Below are positions 33,813 through 43,172 of a stretch of 64,000 nucleotides of DNA, piece by piece (position 1 is the stretch's first letter; each line of letters starts with the position of its first letter). Source of the stretch: CAIZWU01 sp942492905. GTDB taxonomy: Bacteria; Verrucomicrobiota; Verrucomicrobiia; Verrucomicrobiales; V1-33. Made by a program: the position numbers and the translations under genes. The stretch covers positions 1,240,001 through 1,304,000 of the forward strand of contig OW818657.1 in NCBI GenBank assembly GCA_942492905.1, in the 5' to 3' direction. The notes below the pieces were generated by a model. That model was not told the DNA's origin and made no database searches. It saw only the letters and a list, made by a program, of their open reading frames with translations.

Positions 33813-35042
33813 CGGTTGCGGGCGTTGTGAAATTGTTCCCAATTTCACAATGGAATCTGCAAAGGATTTCATGTTTTGATCCTTGATCTGGCTGGCCCAG
33901 GCGGCGGCAGCTTCGGGATCAGTTTTAGCCAAACTCTCGACTAACACGTAGGCGGCGGTATCAAAGACAGGGTGCTGCGGATTTCCTGCCAACCATTCAC
34001 TGGTGGCCTCCGGTCCCCAATGGTTCAGGATGAGGCGGGTGGCCGTTCTTTGAGCGTCTCGGGAGGGCATTTCCCCGATTTCATTGAGGGCAGCAGGCGG
34101 GTCTTCGCCCAAGTGGGCCAGAGCGATTTCCTCTCCAGCGGAAGCCGGCAACCAAGCGCGGTCAGCATACCGCCGCGCCAGTGCAATGGCTTGATTGGAG
34201 TCGCCTCCCTGATTGATGATCTTGAGCAGGCTTTCCAGATTGCTTTGCTTGTATTTGTCAGGCAATCCGGCGGAGGCGGTTTGATCGAACCAGGGTAGAG
34301 CACCACCCAATCCCTCCTGTGCGACTTTCATGGCAGCGATCCGGCCCTGGAACCTTTCCAGATCCGGGTTTCCGAAGTTGGCAAGAATGAGTGATTCGGC
34401 ATCGCTGGGGCTCCGCTGTCCTAGTCCTTCCACGATGGCTCCGGTGTTGATACCCTTATTGATTCCCGGTTGCTGATCTACCCAAGCAAGCGCTGCCGGA
34501 GCATCCCGGCTGCCCCAACCCTGCATCACTCTGATGACAATTTGTTCCTTTCCAGCATACTCGCTGACGATGATTGGGGCGGCGACCGCTCCATCCAGCT
34601 GTCCCCAGCGGTGACAGAAGGCTTCAAACTCGCTTTCGAAATGTCGGCCTTCCTTGGCTTTGGCACGGAACAGCTCCTTGATGGCCATCGCATCCTCGGC
34701 GCGCATCGCGGTGAGGACCGTTTGCCATTGTGGATTCCGGATTGATGGATCGCCGAGGGAAAGGATTGCCTCCAACTTGTCGATCAGCACCTGATTCACC
34801 GTGCCTGGTTGAACCGCGGTGCGGATGGCGGCGATATCCAAGGAGGCGGCATCTAACCAGTTCTGTCGGGAGGAGCTTAGTGGGCCAGCCGGCCTTGAGG
34901 GCCAGGGATGACCACTTCGCTTGGCAACACCGGCCGGGGCGACGGCGTTATCGGGAGTGGAAGCCGATTTCACGAACCACCCGGCCCCAAAGCCGATGAG
35001 CGCGCAAATCCCGTAATGGAGGGTGACAGCTGGCAGTTTCAT
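33798..35042 (-). CDS. Helical-repeat anchored protein (paralog family)
   Basis: 414 residues from the Met at 35042 (MKLPAVTLHYGICALIGFGAGWFVKSAS), an N-terminal anchor with the F-x-x-G-W signature seen in several paralogs. After a Pro/Ser linker come repeats such as MQGWGSRDAPAALAWVDQQPGINKG, NHWGPEATSEWLAGNPQHPVFDTA and LAKTDPEAAAAWASQIKD. The stop codon falls in the CAGAGGT heptamer array. First (3'-most) of five same-strand family members to 42882. Likely periplasmic; function unknown. Confidence 0.65.
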   Translation of the reverse strand: MKLPAVTLHYGICALIGFGAGWFVKSASTPDNAVAPAGVAKRSGHPWPSRPAGPLSSSRQNWLDAASLDIAAIRTAVQPGTVNQVLIDKLEAILSLGDPSIRNPQWQTVLTAMRAEDAMAIKELFRAKAKEGRHFESEFEAFCHRWGQLDGAVAAPIIVSEYAGKEQIVIRVMQGWGSRDAPAALAWVDQQPGINKGINTGAIVEGLGQRSPSDAESLILANFGNPDLERFQGRIAAMKVAQEGLGGALPWFDQTASAGLPDKYKQSNLESLLKIINQGGDSNQAIALARRYADRAWLPASAGEEIALAHLGEDPPAALNEIGEMPSRDAQRTATRLILNHWGPEATSEWLAGNPQHPVFDTAAYVLVESLAKTDPEAAAAWASQIKDQNMKSFADSIVKLGTISQRPQPTSDL

Positions 35043-35905
35043 TCCAGGAACCGAATAGCAAAAAGCCAGGCAGAGCAAACACAAAGCACCTCAAAATACT
35101 CGCCCTTCCCAATCCTCATTCCCGCCCTCTCACCACCGCCGCTCCAATCCTCACTCTTTTCGAGGGCGACCCATGGTTTTCGGTATAAAGTTTAAGCGCT
35201 CCCTCGGTGTCTCCCTCTCGGTGGCGCACCTGACCGACCCAGAGGTACGCAGGGAACAGTTTTGTTTTCAGCTCCACGGCCTTCCCGAAATCCACAGGCG
35301 TGGCGGTGGGGTCGCAGCAAAGCTTCACTGCGTCCGCTGTCGCCGGTGGCTGGCGAATGCTCCGGCTTCAGGTCCCTGCCGTTGACATTCAATGCAATGC
35401 AACTTCGTCGGACTGCAGAAAACTGAGCACTAATTCTTCGAGCTGACAGCACCTCCGGCAAGCGAGTCGCCGTCTGAAAGCGGAGGTAATACTTTATTAG
35501 GATTAGGACGGGGGTACCGGTAACGTTACCTTTCGGGGACTGGTTGGACTCGGGTCCCACCGACAGCTTTGCTAGACCGGGTGGGAATCCTCCACTTCGT
35601 CTTCCTGAGTCGGGGAGAACGACGGCCTCACGTTGGGCCGGAAACGGGCTTCCGAGACGGCTGGAGCGTGACAGGGTCCTCCGGCCCGGTCCGGGCACCC
35701 CAAGGCGGCTGGGAGCGTCCCCAGAAGCCTTTCGTCGCTCAGCCCGGTGCCGAAGCAACACCACGCCCGCGTGAGAGTTCTCAACGTTTTCTGCGGTTGC
35801 TCGTCGAAGACAGAATTGCTGCTCGAGTTTTGACACCTCAAGACCCCGAATGACGTAAGACAGGTAGAGCCGTAATCAACGAGCACCCCCGATTACGCTC
35901 CCTGA
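35043..35905. other. Intergenic region holding dispersed repeat copy B
   Basis: No supported gene. 35473-35756 is repeat copy B. 35100-35400 has a minus-strand frame (MKLCCDPTATPVDFGKAVELKTKLFPAYLWVGQVRHREGD...) that reads like a fragment of a TPR protein but is short and ends abruptly; probably a remnant. Confidence 0.4.
35473..35756. repeat. Dispersed ~290 bp repeat, copy B
   Basis: Same orientation as copies A and C. Core palindrome GGTAACGTTACC at 35519-35530. Ends at CAGCCCGGTGCCGAAGC. It lies ~150 bp beyond the 3' end of the helical-repeat gene at 35906. Confidence 0.75.
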
Positions 35906-37627
35906 CTATGGTTTGGGAGCGGGGTATTTGTCGTTAAAGGCACTCATGGCAAGGTCGCGGGTGGTATTGTGCGGGATTTTTTCCAACCATTGAGCTGCGG
36001 AACCCGGATCAATACGTTTCCATTGGCGGACGAGATTCCAGACGGCCCAAGTGCGGGTTTCTCCCTCCGGCAACGAAACGACCCAGGAGGCGGCAGTGGT
36101 CGCGTCGTCCATCACCCAAGTGGCGGCGAGACGGGAGGCTTGCTGAATCGTCTCCGGCGAGGGAGCGGCCTGACTGATCCAAGCGGCGGCTTCGGTGGGG
36201 TGATTGTGGGATTGAAAGTCGATCAGGGTTGCACGGGCCTTGACCCGCGCTGTCTCGCTCAGGGTTTCGGTTTTCTCCCACAGACCGCTCACCTCCTGAG
36301 GCTGGAGGGAGGCCAATGAGGGTTTTAAATAGTCGCTTGGATCGGCCAGCAAACGGAGTGTGGAATCCACGGGAGATTCTTCCAACCGTTGCTGTTGTTT
36401 GAGCCGGTTGGCAGCCATTTCCTTTTGCCGGGCCACGGCCTTGTCTTTGTGCGGACTGGGAGGAAGTTCCTCCAGCCACGCGCCAGCCGCCGCAGGGTCG
36501 ATGTTGCACCAATCGGATGTCAGGGAGGGGATCCAATCCTTGGCGTAGGCTCCCCAATCCTTTTCGAGGAGTTGCCGTGCAGCGACGGCATCCTGTCGCA
36601 CCATGGTAGGAATGGTCCGGCGGACCAGTGAACTGACGGTGGCTTCCGAAAGCTGGCCGGGGACCTGCTTCAGAGCGGCGAGCATCTCGGCAGGCTTGTA
36701 GTTCCCCCACCACACGCGGCAGTCCTGGGCCATTTTTTCCTGATCCTCGTGGCTGAGTTTACTGAGACAGTCCAGCAGTATAGCTGGCGGCACTGTGGAT
36801 TGACGGAAAACCTGTTTCAGCATCTCAGGCGAATCGGGTTGCTGCTGAGCCCAGGCAACGGCCTTCGGCAAATCACCGCGGGCCATTTTATTGACGGCTC
36901 TATGGATGAATTCTTTGCTCACTTCCGGGTCCGTAATACCTTGGGCAATATCCGCCGCCAATTGAGGGTCGTGGGAAGTGAGAGACTCGAGCAACCAGGA
37001 ATAATGTTTGAAAGAAGGCTCATTTTGGCGGGCGAGGATCATTTTCAGACAGACATCCGGGTCTTTTTTTGCCAACGCGGAGTAGAAGCCTTCATGAGCG
37101 ATATTACGCTGTGCATCAGCTAGTCCATTAAACCAGGCCATGGCGGCTGTCTGATCCCTTCTCACCCAGGCGGCGGCCGCGGCGCCAACCATATCAAGGC
37201 GTCCGTGGGTGCGTTTCAATCCCCACTCGGCGGCCCCGGCAGGATCTGCTTCCGCCCAGCGCCAGGAGATTGATTGTCCCAGGACCTGCCGTACAATTTC
37301 AGGAGAAAAGAGATCCAGATTCTCAAGGACTTCCGGCCATTGATCCGGCGAAAGACGCGCCGCAAGTGCAGCGGCAGCGGCGGTTTGTTGTGAGGGGGAA
37401 CCGGCATTCCGGATTTCCAGAATCCAACTTTTGAGGTTTGCCAGTGGGTGCGGACTTTCGACGGTACTTCTTGCGGGGGGTGGGGCAGTGGGCCGGATGG
37501 GTGAAGACAGCGTGGAGGGGAGGTGGTGGATGACCCCAGCGGCCAACCAACCGAGGAAGCCACTGGCGAAGAATAATCCTGACACAAGCCATGGATGAGA
37601 GCGGGAAACGGGAGGTGCGGAGTCCAT
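35906..37627 (-). CDS. Large helical-repeat anchored protein (paralog family)
   Basis: 573 residues. HPWLVSGLFFASGFLGWLAAGVIHH is the N-terminal anchor, followed by a Pro/Ser linker. Repeats run to the end: AEADPAGAAEWGLKRTHGRLDMVGAAAAAWVRRDQTAAMAWFNGLAD, CNIDPAAAGAWLEELPPSPHKDKA, VMDDATTAASWVVSLPEGETRTWAVWNLVRQWKRIDPGSAAQWLEKIP. A consistent ~35-residue unit W-x-x-x-DP-x-A-A-x-x-W-x-x-x-L-P is clear, an alpha-solenoid suited to protein binding. Nine bases separate it from the next family member upstream, so they are likely co-transcribed. Confidence 0.7.
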   Translation of the reverse strand: MDSAPPVSRSHPWLVSGLFFASGFLGWLAAGVIHHLPSTLSSPIRPTAPPPARSTVESPHPLANLKSWILEIRNAGSPSQQTAAAAALAARLSPDQWPEVLENLDLFSPEIVRQVLGQSISWRWAEADPAGAAEWGLKRTHGRLDMVGAAAAAWVRRDQTAAMAWFNGLADAQRNIAHEGFYSALAKKDPDVCLKMILARQNEPSFKHYSWLLESLTSHDPQLAADIAQGITDPEVSKEFIHRAVNKMARGDLPKAVAWAQQQPDSPEMLKQVFRQSTVPPAILLDCLSKLSHEDQEKMAQDCRVWWGNYKPAEMLAALKQVPGQLSEATVSSLVRRTIPTMVRQDAVAARQLLEKDWGAYAKDWIPSLTSDWCNIDPAAAGAWLEELPPSPHKDKAVARQKEMAANRLKQQQRLEESPVDSTLRLLADPSDYLKPSLASLQPQEVSGLWEKTETLSETARVKARATLIDFQSHNHPTEAAAWISQAAPSPETIQQASRLAATWVMDDATTAASWVVSLPEGETRTWAVWNLVRQWKRIDPGSAAQWLEKIPHNTTRDLAMSAFNDKYPAPKP

Positions 37628-37636
37628 GGGGATGTT

Positions 37637-39199
37637 TCAGGGAACTGCTGGTTGTGTCAGGAACTCACGGAGGGCGGGAGGAATCTTCAACTCCACCAAA
37701 GCGGTATTGGCTGCCTCCGGATCCGATCCTTTCCAGAGCTGGATGACGGTGTTGAGAGGAGAGTCTTCCGGTTTCCGGTCCAGGGAGAGAGTGGCCGCCC
37801 ATCTCGCGGCGGCATCGAAATCGGGGGACGGGTCCAACAATAAATTTTCCACCAGCCTTTTGGCCCCTGCCTCACGCACGGAAGGCACGGTCTGCTGGAC
37901 CAGCCACTCCGACAACTCCTGGGATTTTGATTTGGGCCAAGAACTGGCTACGGCACCCATGGCCTGATCCTGCAATGGACCTGAGGGCACTTCTCCGGCA
38001 ATGGACAAGGCATCGGCAAGATGATCCTCCGCCAGAATTTGAAGGGTGGCCGCTGCCCGGGACGAAGCTATTTGGGCTTCGGCGGTTTCGCTGACGGCGA
38101 TGGTGGCTTCTTTCCAAGCGTCCCCGGAATGGGACCAATCCAGCGTTCTAAGAATGCGCATAGCCCCTTCCGGTTGGTTGCTGGCAAGACCGTAGGCCGT
38201 TTCCTGAAGAATGCCGGCACGGGCGACAGGTGACGTAACTTGGGCAGCATAAGCAATGGCCGCATCGGGATCGGAACGCGCCAGACCCTGGGCATAGGTT
38301 GCCTGGACGGCCCATTTGGACTGGCCTTCAGGTAACCCGGCCAGCAGAGCTGGTATTTTGTCAGGATGGGAGTCGTTCCATTCTGCGACCAATCTTTTCA
38401 GGGCCGCGGTTTTTCGCTGCGGCGTGTTTTGGGACAGCGCCCAGGCCTGGGCCGCGTCCGGTTCACTCAGGAACCACAGCTTCAATGCCGTGACGGGAGC
38501 GGCACCGTGTGAGAGCATGTAGTCGGCAGCGGCCTGCGGCTGGGTGCGGGCCATGCCCCCTGCGATGTTGCTATGGATGGAAGTTTCGCGCAAAGTCATC
38601 GGATCGTTCCAGTGTCCCATGATCTCTCTGGCGAGCATGGGATCGTTTTCGGCAATGCTTTTGATGACGTTTTGTTGTGCGAAATAGTCCCGGGCTATGG
38701 CGTCCTGCCATGCTGCGCGGGGATCCAGCCGTGCCCACGCCTGGTAGCAATTCCATCCGCCTGGAATGGTGAGGCGGCCGGCGTGGAAAGCGGCTTTGCG
38801 GTCAATGGCAACCCAGTGCTGGAGAATCAGTTCGATTTGCAGGCGGTTGCTCGGGTGATCATCCTCTGCGGAGACTTTCTCAAACATTGCCGCGGTTTCC
38901 GCGCTGTTCGCAGTAGCCAGCCAGATTGCGAGTTTTTCGATCCGTTCTGCAGCTTGAGCGGCGATGACCTCGGCAAGGTTTACGGACGGCGGTGGTTCGT
39001 GGGTTGGCAGAGTAAAGGAAGGGGTGCCTGTCGTAGTTGGAATTTCACCCCCGGATATGGGGAGGCCGCTGGTTCCTGACAGCGGAGAATTACCAGCCTC
39101 CGATTTTTGGGTGGGAGGGTGGTTCATCAGCAACTCCAACAGGCCTCCAAAGGAAAAACCCAGAAGAACAAGGAAACGTATACGCGGTAGCCGTCGCAT
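37637..39199 (-). CDS. Large helical-repeat anchored protein (paralog family)
   Basis: 520 residues from the Met at 39199 (MRRLPRIRFLVLLGFSFGGLLELLMNHPP), a basic start plus anchor; the frame is open 42 codons further up but that part is not signal-like. Repeats include WVAIDRKAAFHAGRLTIPGG, ARTQPQAAADYMLSHGAAPVTALKLWFLSEPDAAQAWALSQN and GLARSDPDAAIAYAAQVTSPVARAG. The unit length and DP-A-A-W signature match the 35906 gene, which follows 9 bp downstream. Role unknown. Confidence 0.7.
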   Translation of the reverse strand: MRRLPRIRFLVLLGFSFGGLLELLMNHPPTQKSEAGNSPLSGTSGLPISGGEIPTTTGTPSFTLPTHEPPPSVNLAEVIAAQAAERIEKLAIWLATANSAETAAMFEKVSAEDDHPSNRLQIELILQHWVAIDRKAAFHAGRLTIPGGWNCYQAWARLDPRAAWQDAIARDYFAQQNVIKSIAENDPMLAREIMGHWNDPMTLRETSIHSNIAGGMARTQPQAAADYMLSHGAAPVTALKLWFLSEPDAAQAWALSQNTPQRKTAALKRLVAEWNDSHPDKIPALLAGLPEGQSKWAVQATYAQGLARSDPDAAIAYAAQVTSPVARAGILQETAYGLASNQPEGAMRILRTLDWSHSGDAWKEATIAVSETAEAQIASSRAAATLQILAEDHLADALSIAGEVPSGPLQDQAMGAVASSWPKSKSQELSEWLVQQTVPSVREAGAKRLVENLLLDPSPDFDAAARWAATLSLDRKPEDSPLNTVIQLWKGSDPEAANTALVELKIPPALREFLTQPAVP

Positions 39200-39925
39200 A
39201 AGGTCCCAATTATCAGGAATCAATGAGGATAGGAAGCAAATCTTGCAAGCAGGGACGCCATGGAAACAGTGAGCTGAGCCTATAGTCGGTAACACTACAG
39301 CAATGTTTTTAGGCGTGGACATCAAGCGACGGATCCCGTTCTCCTGACGGCCGAAAGGCCAGGGCCAAAACCGCAGTCACTGCAAGGCCAAGGGAGCGTG
39401 TGGGCCAACTACTGCAGGATCACATCGACGTCGTGCTGCTGTGCGTGGGGGGCTGGCCTCTTCCGCCTCCCGGGCTCTGAAACGGAGGTACTACTTTATA
39501 TAGAAGAAAAGGATTGGGACGGGGGTGCCCTCAGGGTAACGGTACCGTTACCTTTGGGGGACTGGTTGGGCTCAGGTCCCGGCCAAACCTTTGCTAGAAC
39601 GGGCGCGAAGCCACCACTTCTTCTTTCTGAGTTCGGGAACTCCGAAGCCTCACGCTGGGCCGGAAACGGGCCTCCGAGACCGTTGGGGAGTGCCGGCGCC
39701 CTCCGTCCGGCCAGACACGCCAAGGCGGCTGGGTGCGTCCCGGAAGCCTTTCGTCGCTCCGCCCTGTGCCGTTTTCCCCGCCTCTCACTCGACTGAACGC
39801 TTGCCATCTCGTGGTGGCAGGGCCAAGCGGTTCCGTGCTACCCGCTTGTCCTGACTCGCCAAAGGTGGTCTTGAGGGTGAAGGGCAGAGGAGAGTAGGGG
39901 GCTGCGTACCATTTTCCCCGCACCA
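39200..39925. other. Intergenic region holding dispersed repeat copy C
   Basis: No supported gene. Contains repeat C (39476-39771) and the upstream region of the 37637 gene. Short frames only reflect the repeat. Confidence 0.45.
39476..39771. repeat. Dispersed ~290 bp repeat, copy C
   Basis: Best-preserved copy; contains the perfect 18-bp palindrome GGTAACGGTACCGTTACC at 39535-39552. Shares TACTACTTTATATAGAAG at its left end with copy A. It lies ~155 bp beyond the 3' end of the helical-repeat gene at 39926. Confidence 0.8.
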
Positions 39926-41617
39926 TTACTTTTTTCCCGCAGGATCGGCGGGAGCAATGGCCTGCGTGGCCGCCTCCTGAAGCGAACCGGCGGGCAGTGT
40001 GTCCATCCAGGCACGGGCGGCTTGTGGGTCAAAGGCGTTCCAATTAGCGGCCAGCGTGCGCACGACGGCTTCCTGAATGGGGGAAGTTGGAAGGCTATTG
40101 ATCCATTCCGCCGTGAATTCCGGGCGGGACATGGCGATCTCCGCCAGCACGCCCTCATCCTTCATTTTATCCAGCAACCGGGGGTCTCCGGTGCGGGCTC
40201 CGATCCACCCGGCCACCGCCTCGGGATCGCCTTTGGCCCAAGTGCTGAGAACATAACCGGTCACGGCGTCATTCAATTCCGGCATCGCCTCCAGGCTGGG
40301 TCCGGGATCCCTGATGCCCGACCCGTGACCCCAGGAAAAAGCGTTGGCCCAGCCGGACATGGCGCTTTGCCTCATCGCGGGATCGGCCAACCAGGTGCGG
40401 GTCTGCTCCATGGCGGCGACGGGATCCGCGCTGAATCCACGGGTCAGCCAGCCGCTCATCGCCGCCCAGCGCTGCTTCTCCGGCAGGGCATTCATGAGGG
40501 TCAGGGCGCGTTCGGGATCGCTGGAGCTGAGGGAGGCGAAAGCCTCACGGAGTATCCCATCGTTTTCATAAGTCCGGCTGGAGCCGCCGGTTTCTGCCAG
40601 CAGCGCGAGAGCCTGTTCCGGATCCGAAGTCGCCAATTTCCGGCCGGAATGTGTGAGCACCTCTTTACTCAACGGGTCATCGGGAGGCTGCTTACGGGCC
40701 CACTCCAGGGCGGCAACTGGATCCTGGTTGGCCAGGGTCCGCGCCAGTTGCCCCAATTCATAATCGAGGCGCTTCGGATCCTTTTTCTTAAGCAGGGCCA
40801 GGATTTCTCCCACCACCTGCTTTGCTTCAGGAGACTCGAGGGCTGCCGCAGCGGCGAATACGGCTCCCAGTATTGCCGAATCCGTCAGGCCCTCTTTATA
40901 ATATCGCCAGGCGGCTTTCGGGTCCATGATGGTCCAGGTCCGGGCCACCCCTGTGCTCGATTCAGTGTCCTGCTTCCCCGCCTGATCTGCCGCTGCAGGC
41001 GGATCAATGAAGGCCCACTTTTCATACCCGCTCTTGAGCGCATAATCCCAGGGATCATTGCTTTTCCATCGCGGCTTTTCCAGTTCCCTCACCGCCAGCG
41101 CCGGGTCCTTGTCCGCCAAAGCCATGAAAAAAGCATCCCGCGCCTTTTTAGTCAGCGCTGGACTGGCCTGGCCGAATGCGGCCAGGGCGGAAGGGGCATT
41201 CAGGTCCAGCCAGACGCGGAACAAATCCGTTCCGAAATCCCCCTCCGGCCGCCGCTCGGCTTCGGCGAGAGCGCTTTCGGCATCCAGCTCCAGCCAGCGG
41301 CGCAGCGCATAGTTTTTCTCCGCACGGGCAATTCCCGGAGGCCGGTCAAGCGGTGAACCCGCAAGCGATTCCAGAAAATGACGACAATCCTCCACTCGGC
41401 TCAGCTCCGGCAACGCAGGCTCCAGCCGGGGTGAGAGGGATGTGGATGATGTTACCGGATTCGGCAGCCTGTCCTTCGTGGAAACCGCCTTTTCAGCCGA
41501 AGCGGACTTCTTCTCCGCCGGGTCTCCCCCGCGGCTCCACGAGGAAGCCACCCATCCGACGGCCACCCCGGTAAACACCGCAGCCGGAATAATAGCGGAG
41601 GAGAGCAGGCGTTTCAT
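39926..41617 (-). CDS. Large helical-repeat anchored protein (paralog family)
   Basis: 563 residues. MKRLLSSAIIPAAVFTGVAVGWVASSWSRGG is a basic start and anchor with the G-W signature. A Lys/Ser/Pro linker is followed by repeats such as LADKDPALAVRELEKPRWKSNDPWDYALKSGYEKWAFIDPPAAADQAGKQD, LANQDPVAALEWARKQPPDDPLSKEV, LATSDPEQALALLAETGG and WNAFDPQAARAWMDTLPAGSLQEAA. The ATG overlaps the stop of the upstream paralog by 4 nt (ATGA), so the two are translated together. No catalytic motif. Confidence 0.72.
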   Translation of the reverse strand: MKRLLSSAIIPAAVFTGVAVGWVASSWSRGGDPAEKKSASAEKAVSTKDRLPNPVTSSTSLSPRLEPALPELSRVEDCRHFLESLAGSPLDRPPGIARAEKNYALRRWLELDAESALAEAERRPEGDFGTDLFRVWLDLNAPSALAAFGQASPALTKKARDAFFMALADKDPALAVRELEKPRWKSNDPWDYALKSGYEKWAFIDPPAAADQAGKQDTESSTGVARTWTIMDPKAAWRYYKEGLTDSAILGAVFAAAAALESPEAKQVVGEILALLKKKDPKRLDYELGQLARTLANQDPVAALEWARKQPPDDPLSKEVLTHSGRKLATSDPEQALALLAETGGSSRTYENDGILREAFASLSSSDPERALTLMNALPEKQRWAAMSGWLTRGFSADPVAAMEQTRTWLADPAMRQSAMSGWANAFSWGHGSGIRDPGPSLEAMPELNDAVTGYVLSTWAKGDPEAVAGWIGARTGDPRLLDKMKDEGVLAEIAMSRPEFTAEWINSLPTSPIQEAVVRTLAANWNAFDPQAARAWMDTLPAGSLQEAATQAIAPADPAGKK

Positions 41618-42882
41618 GGTTCAAGACCGCCTTCCCGGGCAATGGCGGGCCGGAGACCATCCGGCACCTTTTCCTGGAGAAACCGGCGCGCGGCCTCTGC
41701 ATCCAGCAGTGAAAGCTGCTGAAGCAGGGAGCCTGCCGTGCGGATAGTTGAGGTGGAATTGAATGTTTCGGACGGCCGCATAATTCCCCCGCCCACAATG
41801 TCCGTGAATGTGCCGCCTTCCTCCCACCCAGCTTCCTCCAGCAACCGGAGACCAGCCACGGGATCAGCTCCTCCAGCCGCCGCTGCCGCTTCCACGAGCG
41901 CGAAATGCCGCACCGGTCCTTGCTGGGTCTGTCGCACCCACTCCGCTGCAGCGGCCGGATCGCGGGCCGCCCAAGCCCCGGCCAGCGACACCACGGACAA
42001 GGCTTTGGACCGGCTGGCGGGCATTGCGGCGACGGCTTCCGCGGTTTTGACGGGATTGTAAGCGGCGGCGGCAGCGACGGCCGGGGGCACCGGATCGCTG
42101 CCGATATTTCCCGCCCGGCGAGCCGCCTCAATGGCGGCCGCGGGATCGGTTTTCGCCAGTGCCCCGATCTGCGCGCGCTGCAGCGGCTGGCGCGCCCCGT
42201 CGTACATTGCCCGGTGAAGGAGGTCCGGGATCATTTCAGGGGCTTGATCCGCCAGTTTTGAGGCGAAAGTGCCAAAGATGAACTGGGCATCCGGCACCCG
42301 CAGCGCGAAAGCCGCGGCTTTTTTGGCATCCACCTCCGCGATGCTCCCCATCAGCGGCCGCATGAGGTCCGGCGGCAAGTTTTTCCCGGCCGCGAAGGCC
42401 GCCTCGGGATCCGCCGCCCCCCAGGCCGACCAAGCCAGCGGCCGCAGCCAAGCCCTGTCTCCGGCGGCAGTCCCCTTCTCCACAAAAGCCATCATGCCCG
42501 GACCGTCCGCCAACGCCCAGTGGGCGAGCAACAATTCCCATACCGCGTGATCATGGTGCAACCCGCTGCTGCCAAGAAATCCCCGCGCGGTGGCTGCCAG
42601 GCGGGCAGGATCGGCCTCATTCAAGGCTCCGGCCAGTTCCCGGATTTGCGCGGAGCCCGTGGAGGTGAGGACAATGCCTGCGGCTTTTGGCTGAGCCGTG
42701 TTTTTGTGAGGGATCAAAGAGGCATGGCCGTGAAAGCCGGGCGGCTCCGCCACAAGGCCCCGCTGCAAAAACCATCCCGCCGCAAACCCTCCAGCAACCA
42801 TCGCCGCCGAACGAAGCGTTAAGGATCTGACGCATTTCACGGGCACAAGTTCCTTGGACCGGGGCACCCGTTGTGCGTTCAA
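41614..42882 (-). CDS. Helical-repeat anchored protein (paralog family)
   Basis: 422 residues: MNAQRVPRSKELVPVKCVRSLTLRSAAMVAGGFAAGWFLQRGLVAEPP, an anchor with the F-A-A-G-W signature after a basic stretch. Repeats: WALADGPGMMAFVEKGTAAGDRAWLRPLAWSAWGAADPEAAFAAGKNLPPD, AKTDPAAAIEAARRAGN, AWAARDPAAAAEWVRQTQQ. Very Ala-rich, high GC. First gene of a two-gene unit with 39926. It ends the five-gene same-strand run; the xer/scpB repeat begins 120 bp beyond its start. Confidence 0.7.
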   Translation of the reverse strand: MNAQRVPRSKELVPVKCVRSLTLRSAAMVAGGFAAGWFLQRGLVAEPPGFHGHASLIPHKNTAQPKAAGIVLTSTGSAQIRELAGALNEADPARLAATARGFLGSSGLHHDHAVWELLLAHWALADGPGMMAFVEKGTAAGDRAWLRPLAWSAWGAADPEAAFAAGKNLPPDLMRPLMGSIAEVDAKKAAAFALRVPDAQFIFGTFASKLADQAPEMIPDLLHRAMYDGARQPLQRAQIGALAKTDPAAAIEAARRAGNIGSDPVPPAVAAAAAYNPVKTAEAVAAMPASRSKALSVVSLAGAWAARDPAAAAEWVRQTQQGPVRHFALVEAAAAAGGADPVAGLRLLEEAGWEEGGTFTDIVGGGIMRPSETFNSTSTIRTAGSLLQQLSLLDAEAARRFLQEKVPDGLRPAIAREGGLEP

Positions 42883-43005
42883 AATAGAGCTGAAAAACTT
42901 CCTCCGTTAAGACCGGGCAGGACGCTGAGAACCGGACCAGAACCGTTTTTGGCTTGGGGGCATGGACCAGACATTTAATCCATCCTCCGGTAGGTTATGA
43001 GCTGG

Positions 43006-43172
43006 TCTCCCTGCGCCACAGTGCCGCCAATTTGCTGCTCAACGAACGCGGCCGCAATATTCGCGAACTGCAGGAGCTGCTCGGCCACCGCAGTTTGGCC
43101 ACCACCGCCCGTTACACTCACATCGACCGCGAGCGCCTCCGGGGGGGGGGGGCGGATATCGCCCTGCCATGA
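43006..43172 (+). pseudogene. Tyrosine recombinase (Xer-type) C-terminal fragment, copy 1
   Basis: Reads LRHSAANLLLNERGRNIRELQELLGHRSLATTARYTHIDRERL, the C-terminal catalytic third of a Xer/phage-type recombinase: H-x-L-R-H, the L-G-H box and the nucleophile Tyr in ARYTH. The rest of the enzyme is missing, so it is inactive. A 12-G homopolymer (43141-43152) sits just before its stop. The stop overlaps the scpB ATG (ATGA). Copy 2 is at 47738-47908 and a shorter piece at 57683-57750. Confidence 0.7.

Noticed and set aside
40022..41356. 444-codon plus-strand frame opposite the helical-repeat gene
   Set aside because: Antisense shadow of a high-GC gene whose repeats are well matched on the minus strand.
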